Source: Arenicella chitinivorans
Lineage (GTDB): Bacteria > Pseudomonadota > Gammaproteobacteria > Arenicellales > Arenicellaceae
Reading direction: 5' to 3'
DNA: 64,000 nt
Assembly (NCBI RefSeq): GCF_014651515.1
Contig: NZ_BMXA01000002.1
Coordinates: 124,001-188,000, forward strand
Shown: piece after piece, positions 34,898 through 44,328 of the stretch
How positions within the stretch are numbered: the first letter of the stretch is position 1
How the letters are laid out: each line of letters opens with the position of its first letter
The notes under the pieces: generated by a model
Seen by the model: only the letters and a program-made list of their open reading frames with translations
Told to the model about the DNA's origin: nothing
Databases searched by the model: none
Made by a program: the position numbers and the translations under genes

Positions 34898-36592
34898 CTA
34901 GCGTGCGGAGTGAATGGCATATTGTGTGACCGCGGTGCGTCGACTGACGCGCTGGAGTTGTTGTTCAAGTTCGATTGGACTCCAGCTAAGCAAGATTTGC
35001 ATGTGTTTAGCAATTGCTTCAATTTCGGTTTGTTGAATGCCGAGCAAGCCCAATGAGCAACGATGAAAAAGCATGTCGTATAAGCTGACGGTTTGCTCTT
35101 GTTCGACTGCCCAGGTTACCTGGCCGAGAATGTCATGTTGCCCCCTAACAATGGGTTGTAGAAGGTTGGGTTCTGTCTGGATGCGTGACATAAAAGCGTC
35201 GATGTCGCTTCCGTACTGTGTGGCAAGGTGGCGCACGGTTGCCGCATCGAGCATTGGTGCGTATTGTTTTATCTTAGCGTCGATAAAGCGCGTCAAACTG
35301 GTGTACTGACTGCATTGTAGCTTAACCCGTTGCACTGACTTCGCCCGCTTGAGCTTTTTGTGTACCAGCTTCATCGTCAAGGCGGATAACTTACGTCCAG
35401 TGGTGTACTTAGCGCCCAACGACGTGATCAAGCCGTGAACTTGATTGCTATGAGCGTGGTCAATGATCTGGTATTCGCCCGAGCCTTGATACACACTCTT
35501 TTGTATATTATCGGTGTGTAACGGGTACAGCCCCGAGTAGCCAGAGACAATATCATCACGACTTAAGTTGGCGCTGGGTAAGGCGTCGTTAACCGCGCCG
35601 AGCAGTTGGTCAACGTGGTCGGCTTGTAGGGTTAAGTCTGGCTGAGGTTGCTGCGTTTCATCGTAGCTGGTGCCGATCAGTGAGTATCCCCGCCAGGGAA
35701 TTACGAATACGTGGCGACCACCTCGATCAATTTTGGCATCACTCTGAAACTTGGTGGTCAACGCTATAGCATGATCACACAGCTGACGCGTAACCAAATG
35801 CGAACCGACTGCAAAGCCGTTAATTTTTGGTGCCGATTCGGCGTTGGGTAGGCGCCCATTGAGTCCATCGATCCAAGGGCCAGCGGCATTGATAACCAGC
35901 TCAGATTCGATTGTCATTGGTGTGTCCGATAACAGGTCGCGAGCATGGATGCCACGCACAACACCGTCAGTGATGTCATACGATTCTGCGGCAACGTAAT
36001 TAACGATGTCAGCGCCTGCTGCACTGGCCGATTGCAAAATTGCCAGTACCATACGTTCACTGTCGAGCATATGCTGTTCGTAAAACACGACTGCGCCAGT
36101 GTGCGCCTCATTACGTAAATCGTAAATCGTATTCAGTTCGTTGGCCGAAATCGATTTAATCGGAGGTAAAAAATGCGCCGGATCGCCAATGATTCTGTTC
36201 TCGCCCAACGTCAACACACGATAAGCCAGCATGCCGCAATTGAGAAAGAACTTGCTGCGCTGAAAATCCCGATAAGTCGGAACCACAAACGGCACGGCGG
36301 TAGTGAGGTGTGCTGCGGCATAAAGATATTCCGCACGCTCCATCGCTGATTCGCGAACTTTGCCAAACTGCATTTGCTGTAGATAGCGGATGCCGCCATG
36401 CAGCAATTTGGAGGACGACGATGAGGTTTGCGAGGCGTAATCTTGTTTCTCGATCAGCGCTGTACGTAAACCTGCTTGCGCACAATGTAGACTAAGCCAA
36501 GCGCCGGAAATGCCGCCGCCAATAATGGCGACGTCGTAGGTCGCCTGGCTCAGTTTCTGCGGGTCGCGTTCAAAGGAGGTCATTTTCCTCAT
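34898..36592 (-). CDS. glpD: Glycerol-3-phosphate dehydrogenase (FAD)
   Basis: Aerobic GlpD oxidises sn-glycerol-3-phosphate to dihydroxyacetone phosphate. FAD site VAIIGGGISGAWLSLHCAQAG is at residues 21-41, followed by SSSSSKLLHGGIRYLQ (GlpD signature), then GPWIDGLNG, FVIPWRGYSLIGTSYDE and a C-terminal helical domain. At 564 residues it is longer than E. coli GlpD (501). Start ATG 36592 or 36583. Overlaps the SDR gene by 23 bases; the pathway mate glpQ is at 18.8 kb. Confidence 0.93.
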   Translation of the reverse strand: MRKMTSFERDPQKLSQATYDVAIIGGGISGAWLSLHCAQAGLRTALIEKQDYASQTSSSSSKLLHGGIRYLQQMQFGKVRESAMERAEYLYAAAHLTTAVPFVVPTYRDFQRSKFFLNCGMLAYRVLTLGENRIIGDPAHFLPPIKSISANELNTIYDLRNEAHTGAVVFYEQHMLDSERMVLAILQSASAAGADIVNYVAAESYDITDGVVRGIHARDLLSDTPMTIESELVINAAGPWIDGLNGRLPNAESAPKINGFAVGSHLVTRQLCDHAIALTTKFQSDAKIDRGGRHVFVIPWRGYSLIGTSYDETQQPQPDLTLQADHVDQLLGAVNDALPSANLSRDDIVSGYSGLYPLHTDNIQKSVYQGSGEYQIIDHAHSNQVHGLITSLGAKYTTGRKLSALTMKLVHKKLKRAKSVQRVKLQCSQYTSLTRFIDAKIKQYAPMLDAATVRHLATQYGSDIDAFMSRIQTEPNLLQPIVRGQHDILGQVTWAVEQEQTVSLYDMLFHRCSLGLLGIQQTEIEAIAKHMQILLSWSPIELEQQLQRVSRRTAVTQYAIHSAR

Positions 36593-37562
36593 ACCAAGCG
36601 ATGGTTCGTTTAACGCCTTCGTCGGTACCGATCTTAGGCTCGTAACCCAAAAGTCTTCGTGCTTTGCTGTTGTCGAAGGCTCTGGATTTTACAAAAAATT
36701 CGACTCGCCTGGTGTGCAAAGGCGGGTCAATACCGAAGGGTTTACAGAGCGCTTCGCACATCTTGGCTGCTACCATCAGTGGTGCCACCGGCAGACTGAG
36801 GGTTGGCTCTTTGACCTGCAGTTGCCGAGCGATGGTGGCGGTGAGCGCCTTCAAGGTATCGTATTCATTGGAGCACAAGATGAAGCGTTCGCCAATGGCA
36901 TTTGGGTGCTCGCCACAGAGGATGATGCCGTCGGTTAAGTCGTCGATGTAGGACAAATGATAAAGGTTTTTTCCGCCACCGAACAACGGGAAGAAGCCGC
37001 GCTTTACCTGCTTAAACATTTTGAGTAAGCGCAAGTCGCCGGGCCCGTAGATTGCACCCGGACGGAAAATGGCGCCGGGCAGTCCATTGGCCATCGCTTC
37101 AGCAAATAATTGTTCGCCCGCTAATTTGGTACGTTGATAAATATCGCCGGGATTAAACGGCGATTCTTCGTTGGACGGAATTTCTTCAATATCGCCGTGC
37201 ACGCCGATGGTGGAGCAATGTACGGTGCGGCCAACTCCGTGCTTGCGTGCCGCATCAATGACGTGTTGAACGCCCTGTATATTGACCTCTTCATAGTATG
37301 AATCCGGGTGGCCTGCGGTTCGATACACAGCGGCTATGTGGTAAATGATCTGTGTACCCTGAGCGGCGCGTTGTACTGCGTCGGCATCGGTTATATCGCC
37401 GTAAACCAATTCAGCACCCAAGGCTTCAAGTGGTTTTACATTGGCAGACTTACGCACTAGAGCGACGACTTTATCGCCGCGCTCGATCAATTTTTTGGCC
37501 AGTGCGCCGCCTGTAAAGCCGGTGGCACCGGTCACAAGCACTCGTTTAGTTTGTTGGCTCAT
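36570..37562 (-). CDS. NAD-dependent epimerase/dehydratase (extended SDR)
   Basis: A 330-residue extended short-chain dehydrogenase. Glycine motif LVTGATGFTGGALAKKLIERG, adenine-ribose region VALVRKS, GDITDADAV, and catalytic HCSTIGVHG plus YQRTKLAGEQ (YxxxK). The C-terminus has the HpnA/SDR-like pattern. Probably reduces or epimerises a sugar or lipid-linked substrate. First gene of an apparent unit with glpD and the glycosyltransferase. Confidence 0.85.
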   Translation of the reverse strand: MSQQTKRVLVTGATGFTGGALAKKLIERGDKVVALVRKSANVKPLEALGAELVYGDITDADAVQRAAQGTQIIYHIAAVYRTAGHPDSYYEEVNIQGVQHVIDAARKHGVGRTVHCSTIGVHGDIEEIPSNEESPFNPGDIYQRTKLAGEQLFAEAMANGLPGAIFRPGAIYGPGDLRLLKMFKQVKRGFFPLFGGGKNLYHLSYIDDLTDGIILCGEHPNAIGERFILCSNEYDTLKALTATIARQLQVKEPTLSLPVAPLMVAAKMCEALCKPFGIDPPLHTRRVEFFVKSRAFDNSKARRLLGYEPKIGTDEGVKRTIAWYEENDLL

Positions 37563-37835
37563 AAATAAATTATCAGTCTGTCGGTGTAAGGGTGGGCACG
37601 CACCGCAATATCACCTATTTGGGGGATGGTCGTGGTCGTTGCCGCGCAGTATAGTGAGTCTTCCTCTGCTACTGAGTCAAGCGTGAGGAATGAGTCGAAC
37701 GAGAAGGACACCATTCTACCTTTTGAATGTTCCCCACGGATGGGGAGTTACTTTTTTCCCTAATGTTTTTGCTTCTGTGCCCAGCGGTATACAAGGCGGC
37801 AACGGGTGCCGCCTGATCTAATTTTGATGTCGATT
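37563..37835. other. Intergenic region with two hairpins, possible small RNA
   Basis: No ORF of note. On plus strand TCCCCA-CGGA-TGGGGA (37731-37746) is followed by GTTAC and six T (37752-37757), resembling an intrinsic terminator, yet no gene ends there. Several A-N-GGA triplets precede it. A second hairpin GGCGGC/GCCGCC (37795-37813) may end the cyclophilin transcript on the minus strand. Confidence 0.45.
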
Positions 37836-38444
37836 TCAGTCACCGATGACGATAGATTCAATGATTACGTCCTCCAGCGGGACATCTCCAAATGGGCCGA
37901 CATTGCCGGTGGCGACTTGCTCGATGGCATCGACGATGTCGTGACCCTCGACCACTTTGCCAAACACGGCGTAGCCCCAACCTTGAGTGGTCTCGCTGCT
38001 GAAGTTCAGAAAGTCGTTGTCCTTCGTGTTGATAAAAAATTGTGCGCTAGCAGAATGCGGGTCTCCAGTGCGAGCCATTGCGACTGAGTATTTCTCATTC
38101 AGCAGGCCGTTGTTGGCTTCATTTTTGATCGGCGTACCAGTCGCTTTTTGCCGCATGCCGGGCTCAAATCCGCCACCTTGTATCATGAAGTTGGGGATCA
38201 CGCGGTGAAAAATCACGCCGTTATAGTGCCCTGCCTCAACGTACGACAAGAAATTCTTAACCGTAATCGGTGCCTTTTCGGCATTGAGTTCGAGCGTGAT
38301 ATCGCCGGCGCTAGTTTTAAGTGTAACCATGGTGTTATTCGTAGTGGATGTTGAGGAGGCATTTTCGGCCTGGCAGCCAACGGCCAGAAACGCGAAGATG
38401 CAGAAGGAAATAATGGCAGTAAGTTTTGAATTCACTCGTTTCAT
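37836..38444 (-). CDS. Lipoprotein cyclophilin peptidyl-prolyl isomerase
   Basis: A cyclophilin-type prolyl isomerase of 202 residues from ATG 38444. Lipobox FLAVGCQA at about residues 17-24 predicts acylation of Cys 24. Cyclophilin core: [63 protein letters not shown]-initiated extension of four codons is less likely. Confidence 0.9.
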   Translation of the reverse strand: MKRVNSKLTAIISFCIFAFLAVGCQAENASSTSTTNNTMVTLKTSAGDITLELNAEKAPITVKNFLSYVEAGHYNGVIFHRVIPNFMIQGGGFEPGMRQKATGTPIKNEANNGLLNEKYSVAMARTGDPHSASAQFFINTKDNDFLNFSSETTQGWGYAVFGKVVEGHDIVDAIEQVATGNVGPFGDVPLEDVIIESIVIGD

Positions 38445-38511
38445 ATTCTGGACCAAACTTTGCTGTATTTAAGCTAGGGTTGCATATTCAGGTGAGAAAC
38501 TGAGCTGACAC

Positions 38512-39126
38512 TCATGAGTGCTCACTTGAGTTCAAGGGTGCGGCGGGCGCACATGTGATGTATTCACGATCAGTGATTATAACATCTAACGGCACGTCCC
38601 ATGGTGCCGCTGAGATCGAATTAACCTCTTGGAAATGATGGGCAAGTCCGACCAGAAGCGGTCGTGTACTGGGCTGATGGGTAAGTGGTGCGAGTGCGCG
38701 GTCGTAAAACCCAGCACCCATTCCGATTCGGTGTCCGCTTCGATCAAACGCGACCAATGGCATTAGAATAACGTCCAGCTCAGCCGGTGTGGCGATGCGG
38801 TTAGCTATATCCGGTTCCAAAATACCCCAGCGGTTGGGCCGAAGTGAATGCGCGCGTTGAAACAGCATGCGACGATGAACAAAGTTTTGAATTCTAGGAA
38901 AGTACAGCTCGACCTTGGAACGCACCATGACCGAGGCAGGTGAGATCTCACCTTGTATCGGATGGTAGCTGGCGAGACGATTCGCGTTTTGGATCGCAAA
39001 GCATCGCTGGGCGCGCCTTGCCAATGCCAATTCTGCTGCCTGCTGCTGGTGGCGACTCAATCCTGCGCGCCGGTTTCGAATTGTGGCGCGTAATTGACGG
39101 TTTAGCGGTGATGGTTTAGCGGGCAT
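38512..39126 (-). CDS. fau: 5-formyltetrahydrofolate cyclo-ligase
   Basis: Converts 5-formyltetrahydrofolate to methenyltetrahydrofolate. The 204-residue form from ATG 39126 carries the ATP-binding motif (GHRIGMGAGFYDRAL) and LVGLAHHFQEV, the 5-FCL signatures. It is immediately downstream of the 6S RNA, the classical ssrS-fau arrangement of Gammaproteobacteria. The longer upstream frame (to 39318) runs through the 6S RNA and is not coding. Confidence 0.93.
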   Translation of the reverse strand: MPAKPSPLNRQLRATIRNRRAGLSRHQQQAAELALARRAQRCFAIQNANRLASYHPIQGEISPASVMVRSKVELYFPRIQNFVHRRMLFQRAHSLRPNRWGILEPDIANRIATPAELDVILMPLVAFDRSGHRIGMGAGFYDRALAPLTHQPSTRPLLVGLAHHFQEVNSISAAPWDVPLDVIITDREYITCAPAAPLNSSEHS

Positions 39127-39202
39127 GGCGGCTGCATTCCAGTGCAACGTTGCGCTGGTGGCAACAACAAACCACGAGCCACAACGTAATGGGAATAAAA
39201 AG

Positions 39203-39405
39203 AGCGTCACCCATAAGTGCCGTAAACGCTTGGTGCCTTGAACCAACGGTTCAAGTGGGAACCTACAAGCCGCATCAGGTGCGCTCGTGGACTGTGAAGA
39301 CACAAATCTGACGAGCACTCACAACAGCAGCGTGGTCCGGTCCCCGGAAAAAAATACTAGGTTCTAAGGGATTTGAAGCGTCTACAAACACCACAGGCAA
39401 CGCCG
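39203..39405 (-). ncRNA. ssrS: 6S RNA
   Basis: Between zapA and fau, as in other Gammaproteobacteria. On the minus strand CTTGAACCGTTGGTTCAAGG at about 39254-39235 corresponds to the conserved stem-loop seen in E. coli 6S RNA. The ends can pair: GCGTTGCC near 39402 with GGTGACGC near 39206, closing a long rod. An 11-base T-rich tail follows at 39202. Estimated length about 200 nt. It binds RNA polymerase sigma-70 holoenzyme in stationary phase. Confidence 0.88.
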
Positions 39406-39411
39406 GCGTAA

Positions 39412-39420
39412 ATTATAACA
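39412..39420 (-). promoter_or_regulatory. Extended -10 promoter of 6S RNA
   Basis: TGTTATAAT on the minus strand (39420-39412), an extended -10 (TGnTATAAT), about seven bases upstream of the proposed 6S RNA start. A TTGACA is upstream but with a spacer of only 14 bases, so the extended -10 is likely to carry recognition. Confidence 0.7.
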
Positions 39421-39477
39421 GCCTCGGTGTGTGTCAATGTAAAAACTTTCAAGAATTACGTGATCAGTTTCGTCGCA

Positions 39478-39789
39478 TCAGCTCGATTCGGCGTCACGCA
39501 GTACCTCATCAATCCGCTCCTGTAGGCTGGAGAGGCGAGCCTGAACTTTGTCTTGGCCGGCAGTCGATTTCTGCAACTTTAATAAGTCATTTGTGATGTT
39601 TAACGCGGCCATGATTGCGCAACGTTCAGCGCCGATGATTTTGCCGGTTTTCTGGATTTCTTTCATGTTTTTATCCAGAAATTGGGCGGCCTCCAGTAAG
39701 TCTTCTTGTTCCTCAGGAGGGCAGGCGACAGAGAAGTCGCGACCCATAATGCTGATATTGATGCCTCTATTTTGTGCTGCGCCAGCCAT
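39478..39789 (-). CDS. zapA: Cell division protein ZapA
   Basis: A 103-residue FtsZ-associated protein, from ATG 39789 preceded by AGGA. INISIMGRDFSVACPPEEQEDLLEAAQFL forms the N-terminal globular domain and the rest is a coiled coil (IIGAERCAIMAALNITNDLLKLQ). Promotes Z-ring bundling. The upstream GTG extension is not required. Confidence 0.94.
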   Translation of the reverse strand: MAGAAQNRGINISIMGRDFSVACPPEEQEDLLEAAQFLDKNMKEIQKTGKIIGAERCAIMAALNITNDLLKLQKSTAGQDKVQARLSSLQERIDEVLRDAESS

Positions 39790-39872
39790 AGTTGTCCTGT
39801 GTGTGGAGTAAGGTGCACTCACGCGCTACCCCTAAAATTTGATTAATTCGTGACTATCGAAAGGTCAGTGAT

Positions 39873-40076
39873 CTACTGATCTTCCAAAGTACGCAGTTTC
39901 TCGACGATTTTTTCGAGGCGACTGCAGGCCAAACGATTTTTTTCTTTCAGCTGAGTTTTTTCAGCCAGCAACGAATTTTGTTCGGTTTTCAAATTTCGAT
40001 TTTCTGAACTCAACCGCTTACATTCGCTGATCAGAGTTTCGATTCGCTGTTCGAGACCGATAATATTGGCTTCCAT
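39873..40076 (-). CDS. TIGR02449 / ZapB-like coiled-coil protein
   Basis: A 67-residue protein made almost entirely of a coiled coil (LISECKRLSSENRNLKTEQNSL, LKEKNRLACSRLEKIVEKL). Located just upstream of zapA on the same strand, the position of TIGR02449 family members in Gammaproteobacteria, which are thought to act in division like ZapB. Confidence 0.88.
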   Translation of the reverse strand: MEANIIGLEQRIETLISECKRLSSENRNLKTEQNSLLAEKTQLKEKNRLACSRLEKIVEKLRTLEDQ

Positions 40077-40242
40077 ACAGGCGTACCATTAATTCAAGTG
40101 AGAAACTGCTTAATATTAGGCGTGCGATGTGGTGGCGTCAACCAGCTAAGCGGCGTAAAGCATTGTGCTGCATGGTTTTTGTCGCCCTTCTTTGATGGGC
40201 TTGGGGTAGAATACAAGCCGACACACTACGTTAATGTTTACC

Positions 40243-40815
40243 ATGTCTGAACAAACTGATTACTACTTACAAATTGAATCCACGCTGGCACTAGCCGGGT
40301 TGGACGCCCTCACTCCCAGTGAGGTGCACGGCACGATCGTTGGCGCCATCGCCAATCACTTGAGAACCGGGATGACGCCGGATTTGTTGAAGTTAATAGA
40401 GCCTGGTGCGGACGCGAATGATGGCCGTTTTGCTCCGGTCTCAGAAATGTTGTACGAACTCTATCGCGAGACCAGTGAGGTCCTGTTTGACAGTAAAGAA
40501 GGGTTTGAGTTGGTATTGCCAGATGATGACGCGCCATTGCAACAGCGCGTCGATGGCCTGGCAAGCTGGAGTAAAGGGTATTTGTTAGGGTTGCTGTACA
40601 ACGATTTGTTTAGCATTGATCAGTTACCTGAGAGTGGTGCTGAAATCGCACGCGACATGATAGAGATTTCTGAAGCCGGTTCTGGCACCGATAGTGAGCG
40701 TGAAGAAGAATGGGCTTTGGCCGAGCTTGAAGAGTATTTAAAAGTGGGCTCGCAACTCATATTTGAGTTTATCTACTCTGAACGCGCGGCGGATGCGCCG
40801 ACATTGTCGCAGTAG
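40243..40815 (+). CDS. ygfB: UPF0149 family protein YgfB
   Basis: A 190-residue all-helical protein with the UPF0149 pattern (LALAGLDALTPSEVHGTIVGAI, WSKGYLLGLLYNDLF), followed after 2 bases or so by pepP. ygfB is also adjacent to pepP in E. coli and Pseudomonas. ATG 40243 is chosen; one three codons upstream is also possible. Confidence 0.92.
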   Translation: MSEQTDYYLQIESTLALAGLDALTPSEVHGTIVGAIANHLRTGMTPDLLKLIEPGADANDGRFAPVSEMLYELYRETSEVLFDSKEGFELVLPDDDAPLQQRVDGLASWSKGYLLGLLYNDLFSIDQLPESGAEIARDMIEISEAGSGTDSEREEEWALAELEEYLKVGSQLIFEFIYSERAADAPTLSQ

Positions 40816-40829
40816 CGGTGCGTGGCGAA

Positions 40830-42167
40830 ATGGGACATATGCAGCATCGACGAGAGACGCTAACACCGGCCGAGATATATGCGCGTCGACGCGCGGAACT
40901 AATTAACCAAATTGGCGAGAATGATATTGTCATCGTGCCAACTGCAACAGAGAAGCCGCGCAACGGGGACGTGATTTATCAGTTCAGGGCAGACAGTGAT
41001 TTTTACTACCTTAGTGGTTTTGACGAGCCGGAAGCGGTGTTGGTGATCTGTCCTGGCCGCGAGAGTGGCCAATACGTGTTGTTTTGTCGTGAACGAGATC
41101 CCGTTCGCGAAATGTGGGATGGTCGTCGTTCTGGACTGGAAGGTGCAATTGCCCGTTTTGGTGCAGACGATGCGTTCCCAATCGAGGATATTAATGACAT
41201 TCTTCCTGGCATGATGGAAGAGAAGGAAAAAGTATTTACCACCGTTGGTCGATACCCGGAGTTTGATGCCCAGTTGCTCGGCTGGATGAAAAAAATTAAG
41301 GAAGATACGCGGCGCAGTACGCATGCGCCTTATGAGTTTGTTGACCTCAACCATATCTTGCACGAGCAACGACTGATTAAACGCGCCGATGAAATAAGTT
41401 TGATGCGCAAGGCTGGTCGTATGACGGCGGCCGGTCACATGCGAGCCATGCAAGTGTGTAAGCCAGGCATGTATGAATACCAGATTCAAGCTGAGTTGGA
41501 ATGTGAGTTTCGCAAAGCGGGTAGCCAATACAACGCCTACCCGTCGATCGTTGCTGGCGGGGAAAATGCCTGTATTCTGCACTATATTGAGAATACGGAC
41601 GTGCTCAAAGATGGTGATTTATTGCTGATCGATGCTGGCGCCGAGTATCATTGTTACGCGTCGGACATCAGTCGTACTTTTCCCGTTAACGGTAAATTCA
41701 CTGGCGAACAACGCACTTTGTACGAGATTGTATTAGCAGCACAACAATCAGCGTTCGAAAAATGTGCCGCAGGCCATGGCTGGAATGAGCATCATGATGC
41801 TGCGGTGCGCGTGATTGCCCAAGGGCTGATTGATGAAGGTCTGTTGCATGGATCTCTGGATGAGGTCTTAGAAACCCAGTCTTATACCCAGTTTTACATG
41901 CACCGAACCGGTCACTGGTTGGGCATGGATGTACATGACGTCGGTGATTATCAGGTTGAGGGTAGCTGGCGTGAGCTTGAGCCTGGGATGGTGTTTACCG
42001 TTGAGCCAGGGATCTATGTCAACCCGGCGAGTGGTGTGGATGCTCGCTGGCATCACATTGGTATTCGTATTGAAGATAACGTGCTGGTGCGGCGGGACGG
42101 GTTCGATAACCTTACCGCTGCGGCGCCCAAATCAGTGGATGATATTGAAGCGCTGATGGCAGGTTAA
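40830..42167 (+). CDS. pepP: Xaa-Pro aminopeptidase PepP
   Basis: A 446-residue manganese aminopeptidase releasing residues preceding proline. Pita-bread fold motifs: LLIDAGAEYHCYASDISRTFP, HRTGHWLGMDVHDVG, LEPGMVFTVEPGIYV and the last metal Glu in HHIGIRIEDNVLV. N-terminal creatinase-type domain present. Exact start (40818 GTG, 40830 ATG or 40839 ATG) is unsettled. Confidence 0.93.
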   Translation: MGHMQHRRETLTPAEIYARRRAELINQIGENDIVIVPTATEKPRNGDVIYQFRADSDFYYLSGFDEPEAVLVICPGRESGQYVLFCRERDPVREMWDGRRSGLEGAIARFGADDAFPIEDINDILPGMMEEKEKVFTTVGRYPEFDAQLLGWMKKIKEDTRRSTHAPYEFVDLNHILHEQRLIKRADEISLMRKAGRMTAAGHMRAMQVCKPGMYEYQIQAELECEFRKAGSQYNAYPSIVAGGENACILHYIENTDVLKDGDLLLIDAGAEYHCYASDISRTFPVNGKFTGEQRTLYEIVLAAQQSAFEKCAAGHGWNEHHDAAVRVIAQGLIDEGLLHGSLDEVLETQSYTQFYMHRTGHWLGMDVHDVGDYQVEGSWRELEPGMVFTVEPGIYVNPASGVDARWHHIGIRIEDNVLVRRDGFDNLTAAAPKSVDDIEALMAG

Positions 42168-42172
42168 ACCTC

Positions 42173-43369
42173 ATGCGTCGCGCTAACCAGTCTCAAACAC
42201 GTTCGTCATTTGACTACGACGTCGTGATCGTTGGTGCGGGTATGGTCGGTGCTGCTTTGGCATTACGGCTGTCGGCACGATCATCTCTCAATATTTGCCT
42301 GCTGGAACGGGCAAGTATGTTGCTTAGCACGACAACCCCGAACCAACGTGTGGTGGCGCTAGGTCAACAGGCGCGGAACGTATTAACCGAGCTTGATGTA
42401 TTTCAGCAGCTGTCGACTTCACAGGCGTACCCCTACCAGTCCATGCATGTTTGGGATGCGGCTTCGCATGGTCAGTTGCATTTTGCGGCCAGTGATGTCA
42501 ACGAGCCGCAGCTGGGATTTATGGTCGACGCTATTCGTTGCAACTATTTGTTGCAACAGCGATGCATTGCCGCGCCGAAGATAACCTGTCATTTTGATAC
42601 ACAATTGCGCGCCCTGGAAAATACGTCGCAGGGGGCGTGGTTGGAGACAAGTCAAGGACGTATCAATGCGCGGCTGGTGGTGGCTGCGGATGGCGCGAAT
42701 TCCTGGGTAAGACGCCAGGCGCGTATTTTCACCAATAAAATCGACTACCAGCAAACGGGTATCGTCACCCGAGTCATGAGTGAGAAATCGCATGAGAATT
42801 GTGCTTGGCAGCGCTTCCTCGATACCGGCCCGGTGGCATTCTTACCGCTTGCCGACAATCAGTGCTCCATCGTCTGGAGTGTGGACAGCGCCGTATTGGC
42901 GCCATTGATGGCGTGTGAGGATGATGAGTTCGCCCGCCAACTGGCTTCGTCTATTGAGAATCGTCTTGGTACCCTGCAACTGCTGGATCCCCGTCAGTCC
43001 TTTAGGTTGCGAAGCCAACGCGCTGAGTGTTATTTTGATCAGTGCGTAGTCTTGATTGGGGATGCGGCGCACTCGATCCATCCTTTGGCCGGGCAAGGTG
43101 TGAATCTGGGGCTGCACGATGTGGCCTGCTTGTCACGTGTGCTGAGTTCTACGGCGAGCGAAGAGCTTGCGTGTGCCACCACCTTGTCGCAATACCAGCG
43201 TCGGCGTAAACCAGCGAATGAGCAGGTTGATCGTGCTATGTCATTGCTCCGAGCGGCATACCAAACGAGTTCGCCGATTTGGAGCACGATGCGCGGCACG
43301 GGGATGAATTTGATTAGTCGATCGCCATGGATGCGTCGGTTGTTGGTCCGACAGGCGCTTGGTGTTTAG
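42173..43369 (+). CDS. ubiH: UbiH-type FAD-dependent ubiquinone hydroxylase
   Basis: A 398-residue flavin monooxygenase acting in ubiquinone biosynthesis. FAD motif DVVIVGAGMVGAALALRL at residues about 16-33; the DG and GD motifs VVAADGANSWVRRQA and LIGDAAHSIHPLAGQGVNLGLHD are intact. Position after pepP is that of ubiH in Gammaproteobacteria. The gene ends overlapping the convergent PhnD-like gene by four bases. Could be another member (UbiI-like) of the family. Confidence 0.9.
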   Translation: MRRANQSQTRSSFDYDVVIVGAGMVGAALALRLSARSSLNICLLERASMLLSTTTPNQRVVALGQQARNVLTELDVFQQLSTSQAYPYQSMHVWDAASHGQLHFAASDVNEPQLGFMVDAIRCNYLLQQRCIAAPKITCHFDTQLRALENTSQGAWLETSQGRINARLVVAADGANSWVRRQARIFTNKIDYQQTGIVTRVMSEKSHENCAWQRFLDTGPVAFLPLADNQCSIVWSVDSAVLAPLMACEDDEFARQLASSIENRLGTLQLLDPRQSFRLRSQRAECYFDQCVVLIGDAAHSIHPLAGQGVNLGLHDVACLSRVLSSTASEELACATTLSQYQRRRKPANEQVDRAMSLLRAAYQTSSPIWSTMRGTGMNLISRSPWMRRLLVRQALGV

Positions 43370-44196
43370 CGTGACTGTGGTTGGTTGCTTTGCCAGTATG
43401 GTTTCAGTATTTCTGCGTATGTTCCCGGATAATCCTTACGTTTAACTGGGACTAGTTCGGGTTTGGAAGCAAACTGAGATAGCACTGGCGCGATCACCTC
43501 CATCGCCGTGCTAGTGCGTAGAAACTTCTTTAACTTCAGTGCCAATTGACGCGGTACCTCCGGGTGTACAATGAACGCATAATTCTGGTACTCCGGCCCT
43601 TGGTATAAGCGGATAAAGCGTTGCGGGTCTTCCGCATTGAAGGCTTTGAATGCCTGCTCTGACACCACAAAGGCCGCACAGTTTTGGTTGTCGTATTCCA
43701 TTGCACTGGCAACAGAGTTCACGAATTTGTTGTTTGCGGGTTTTAAAACACCGTGGAATGCGGCTTTTACCAAAAGGAAATCAAGGTTCACCGCACGGGT
43801 TGAACACACGTTTTTTTCCGCTAGGTCGCGCAATTCAAAATATTGTGAATCTTCATGGCGTGTGGCGATCACGTATTGTAATGGGCTGGATAATCTAAGA
43901 AACGGGATAAAATTATGCTGATGATGCGCCCAAGCGACGAAGTGCGGAGCTGCCAAGTAAACACCGGTTCGGCCTTGACGAATGCCCTGTTGGTACGGAT
44001 GCCAGTAATCGGTGGTCACTGTGACGAACTGTGTCAGGCCGGCGGCGGCCAACGCGGCGTCGAATCGAACCGACAACTCAGGAAACTGCGAAGACTGATA
44101 CGGTAAATACAGCGGGATCTGCTCCGACCCCAGCGCTACACGGTATGGGTAGAAAATCAGCAGTCCAATGATCAGTAATTTCAGGAAACGAAACAA
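43366..44196 (-). CDS. PhnD-like periplasmic substrate-binding protein
   Basis: A 276-residue secreted binding protein (signal peptide about 1-23) of the PhnD/SsuA/transferrin type: IPLYLPYQSSQFPELSVRFDAALAAAGLTQ, VYLAAPHFVAWAHHQ, PAVNLDFLLVKAAFHGVL, AFVVSEQAFKAF. No ABC transporter genes are adjacent, so the partner and ligand are unknown. Confidence 0.8.
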   Translation of the reverse strand: MFRFLKLLIIGLLIFYPYRVALGSEQIPLYLPYQSSQFPELSVRFDAALAAAGLTQFVTVTTDYWHPYQQGIRQGRTGVYLAAPHFVAWAHHQHNFIPFLRLSSPLQYVIATRHEDSQYFELRDLAEKNVCSTRAVNLDFLLVKAAFHGVLKPANNKFVNSVASAMEYDNQNCAAFVVSEQAFKAFNAEDPQRFIRLYQGPEYQNYAFIVHPEVPRQLALKLKKFLRTSTAMEVIAPVLSQFASKPELVPVKRKDYPGTYAEILKPYWQSNQPQSR

Positions 44197-44328
44197 GGTG
44201 GCGCCATGAAATCTGGATTATGAGTCGGGGTTTATTTTAACCTGAGTTTTAAAAACTGCTAAACTTAGTCATCACGTAATTTTGGTGGATCATCGCGATA
44301 TGCCAAACCCTAACTTTTGGAAACTACC

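Noticed and set aside
37729..37750. CRISPR type I-E-like repeat (GTTCCCCACGGATGGGGAG)
   Set aside because: Only one copy and no spacers; the palindrome is explained as a terminator hairpin.
38512..39318. Long form of the fau gene from 39318
   Set aside because: Its first 64 codons lie within the 6S RNA; ATG 39126 matches the normal protein length.
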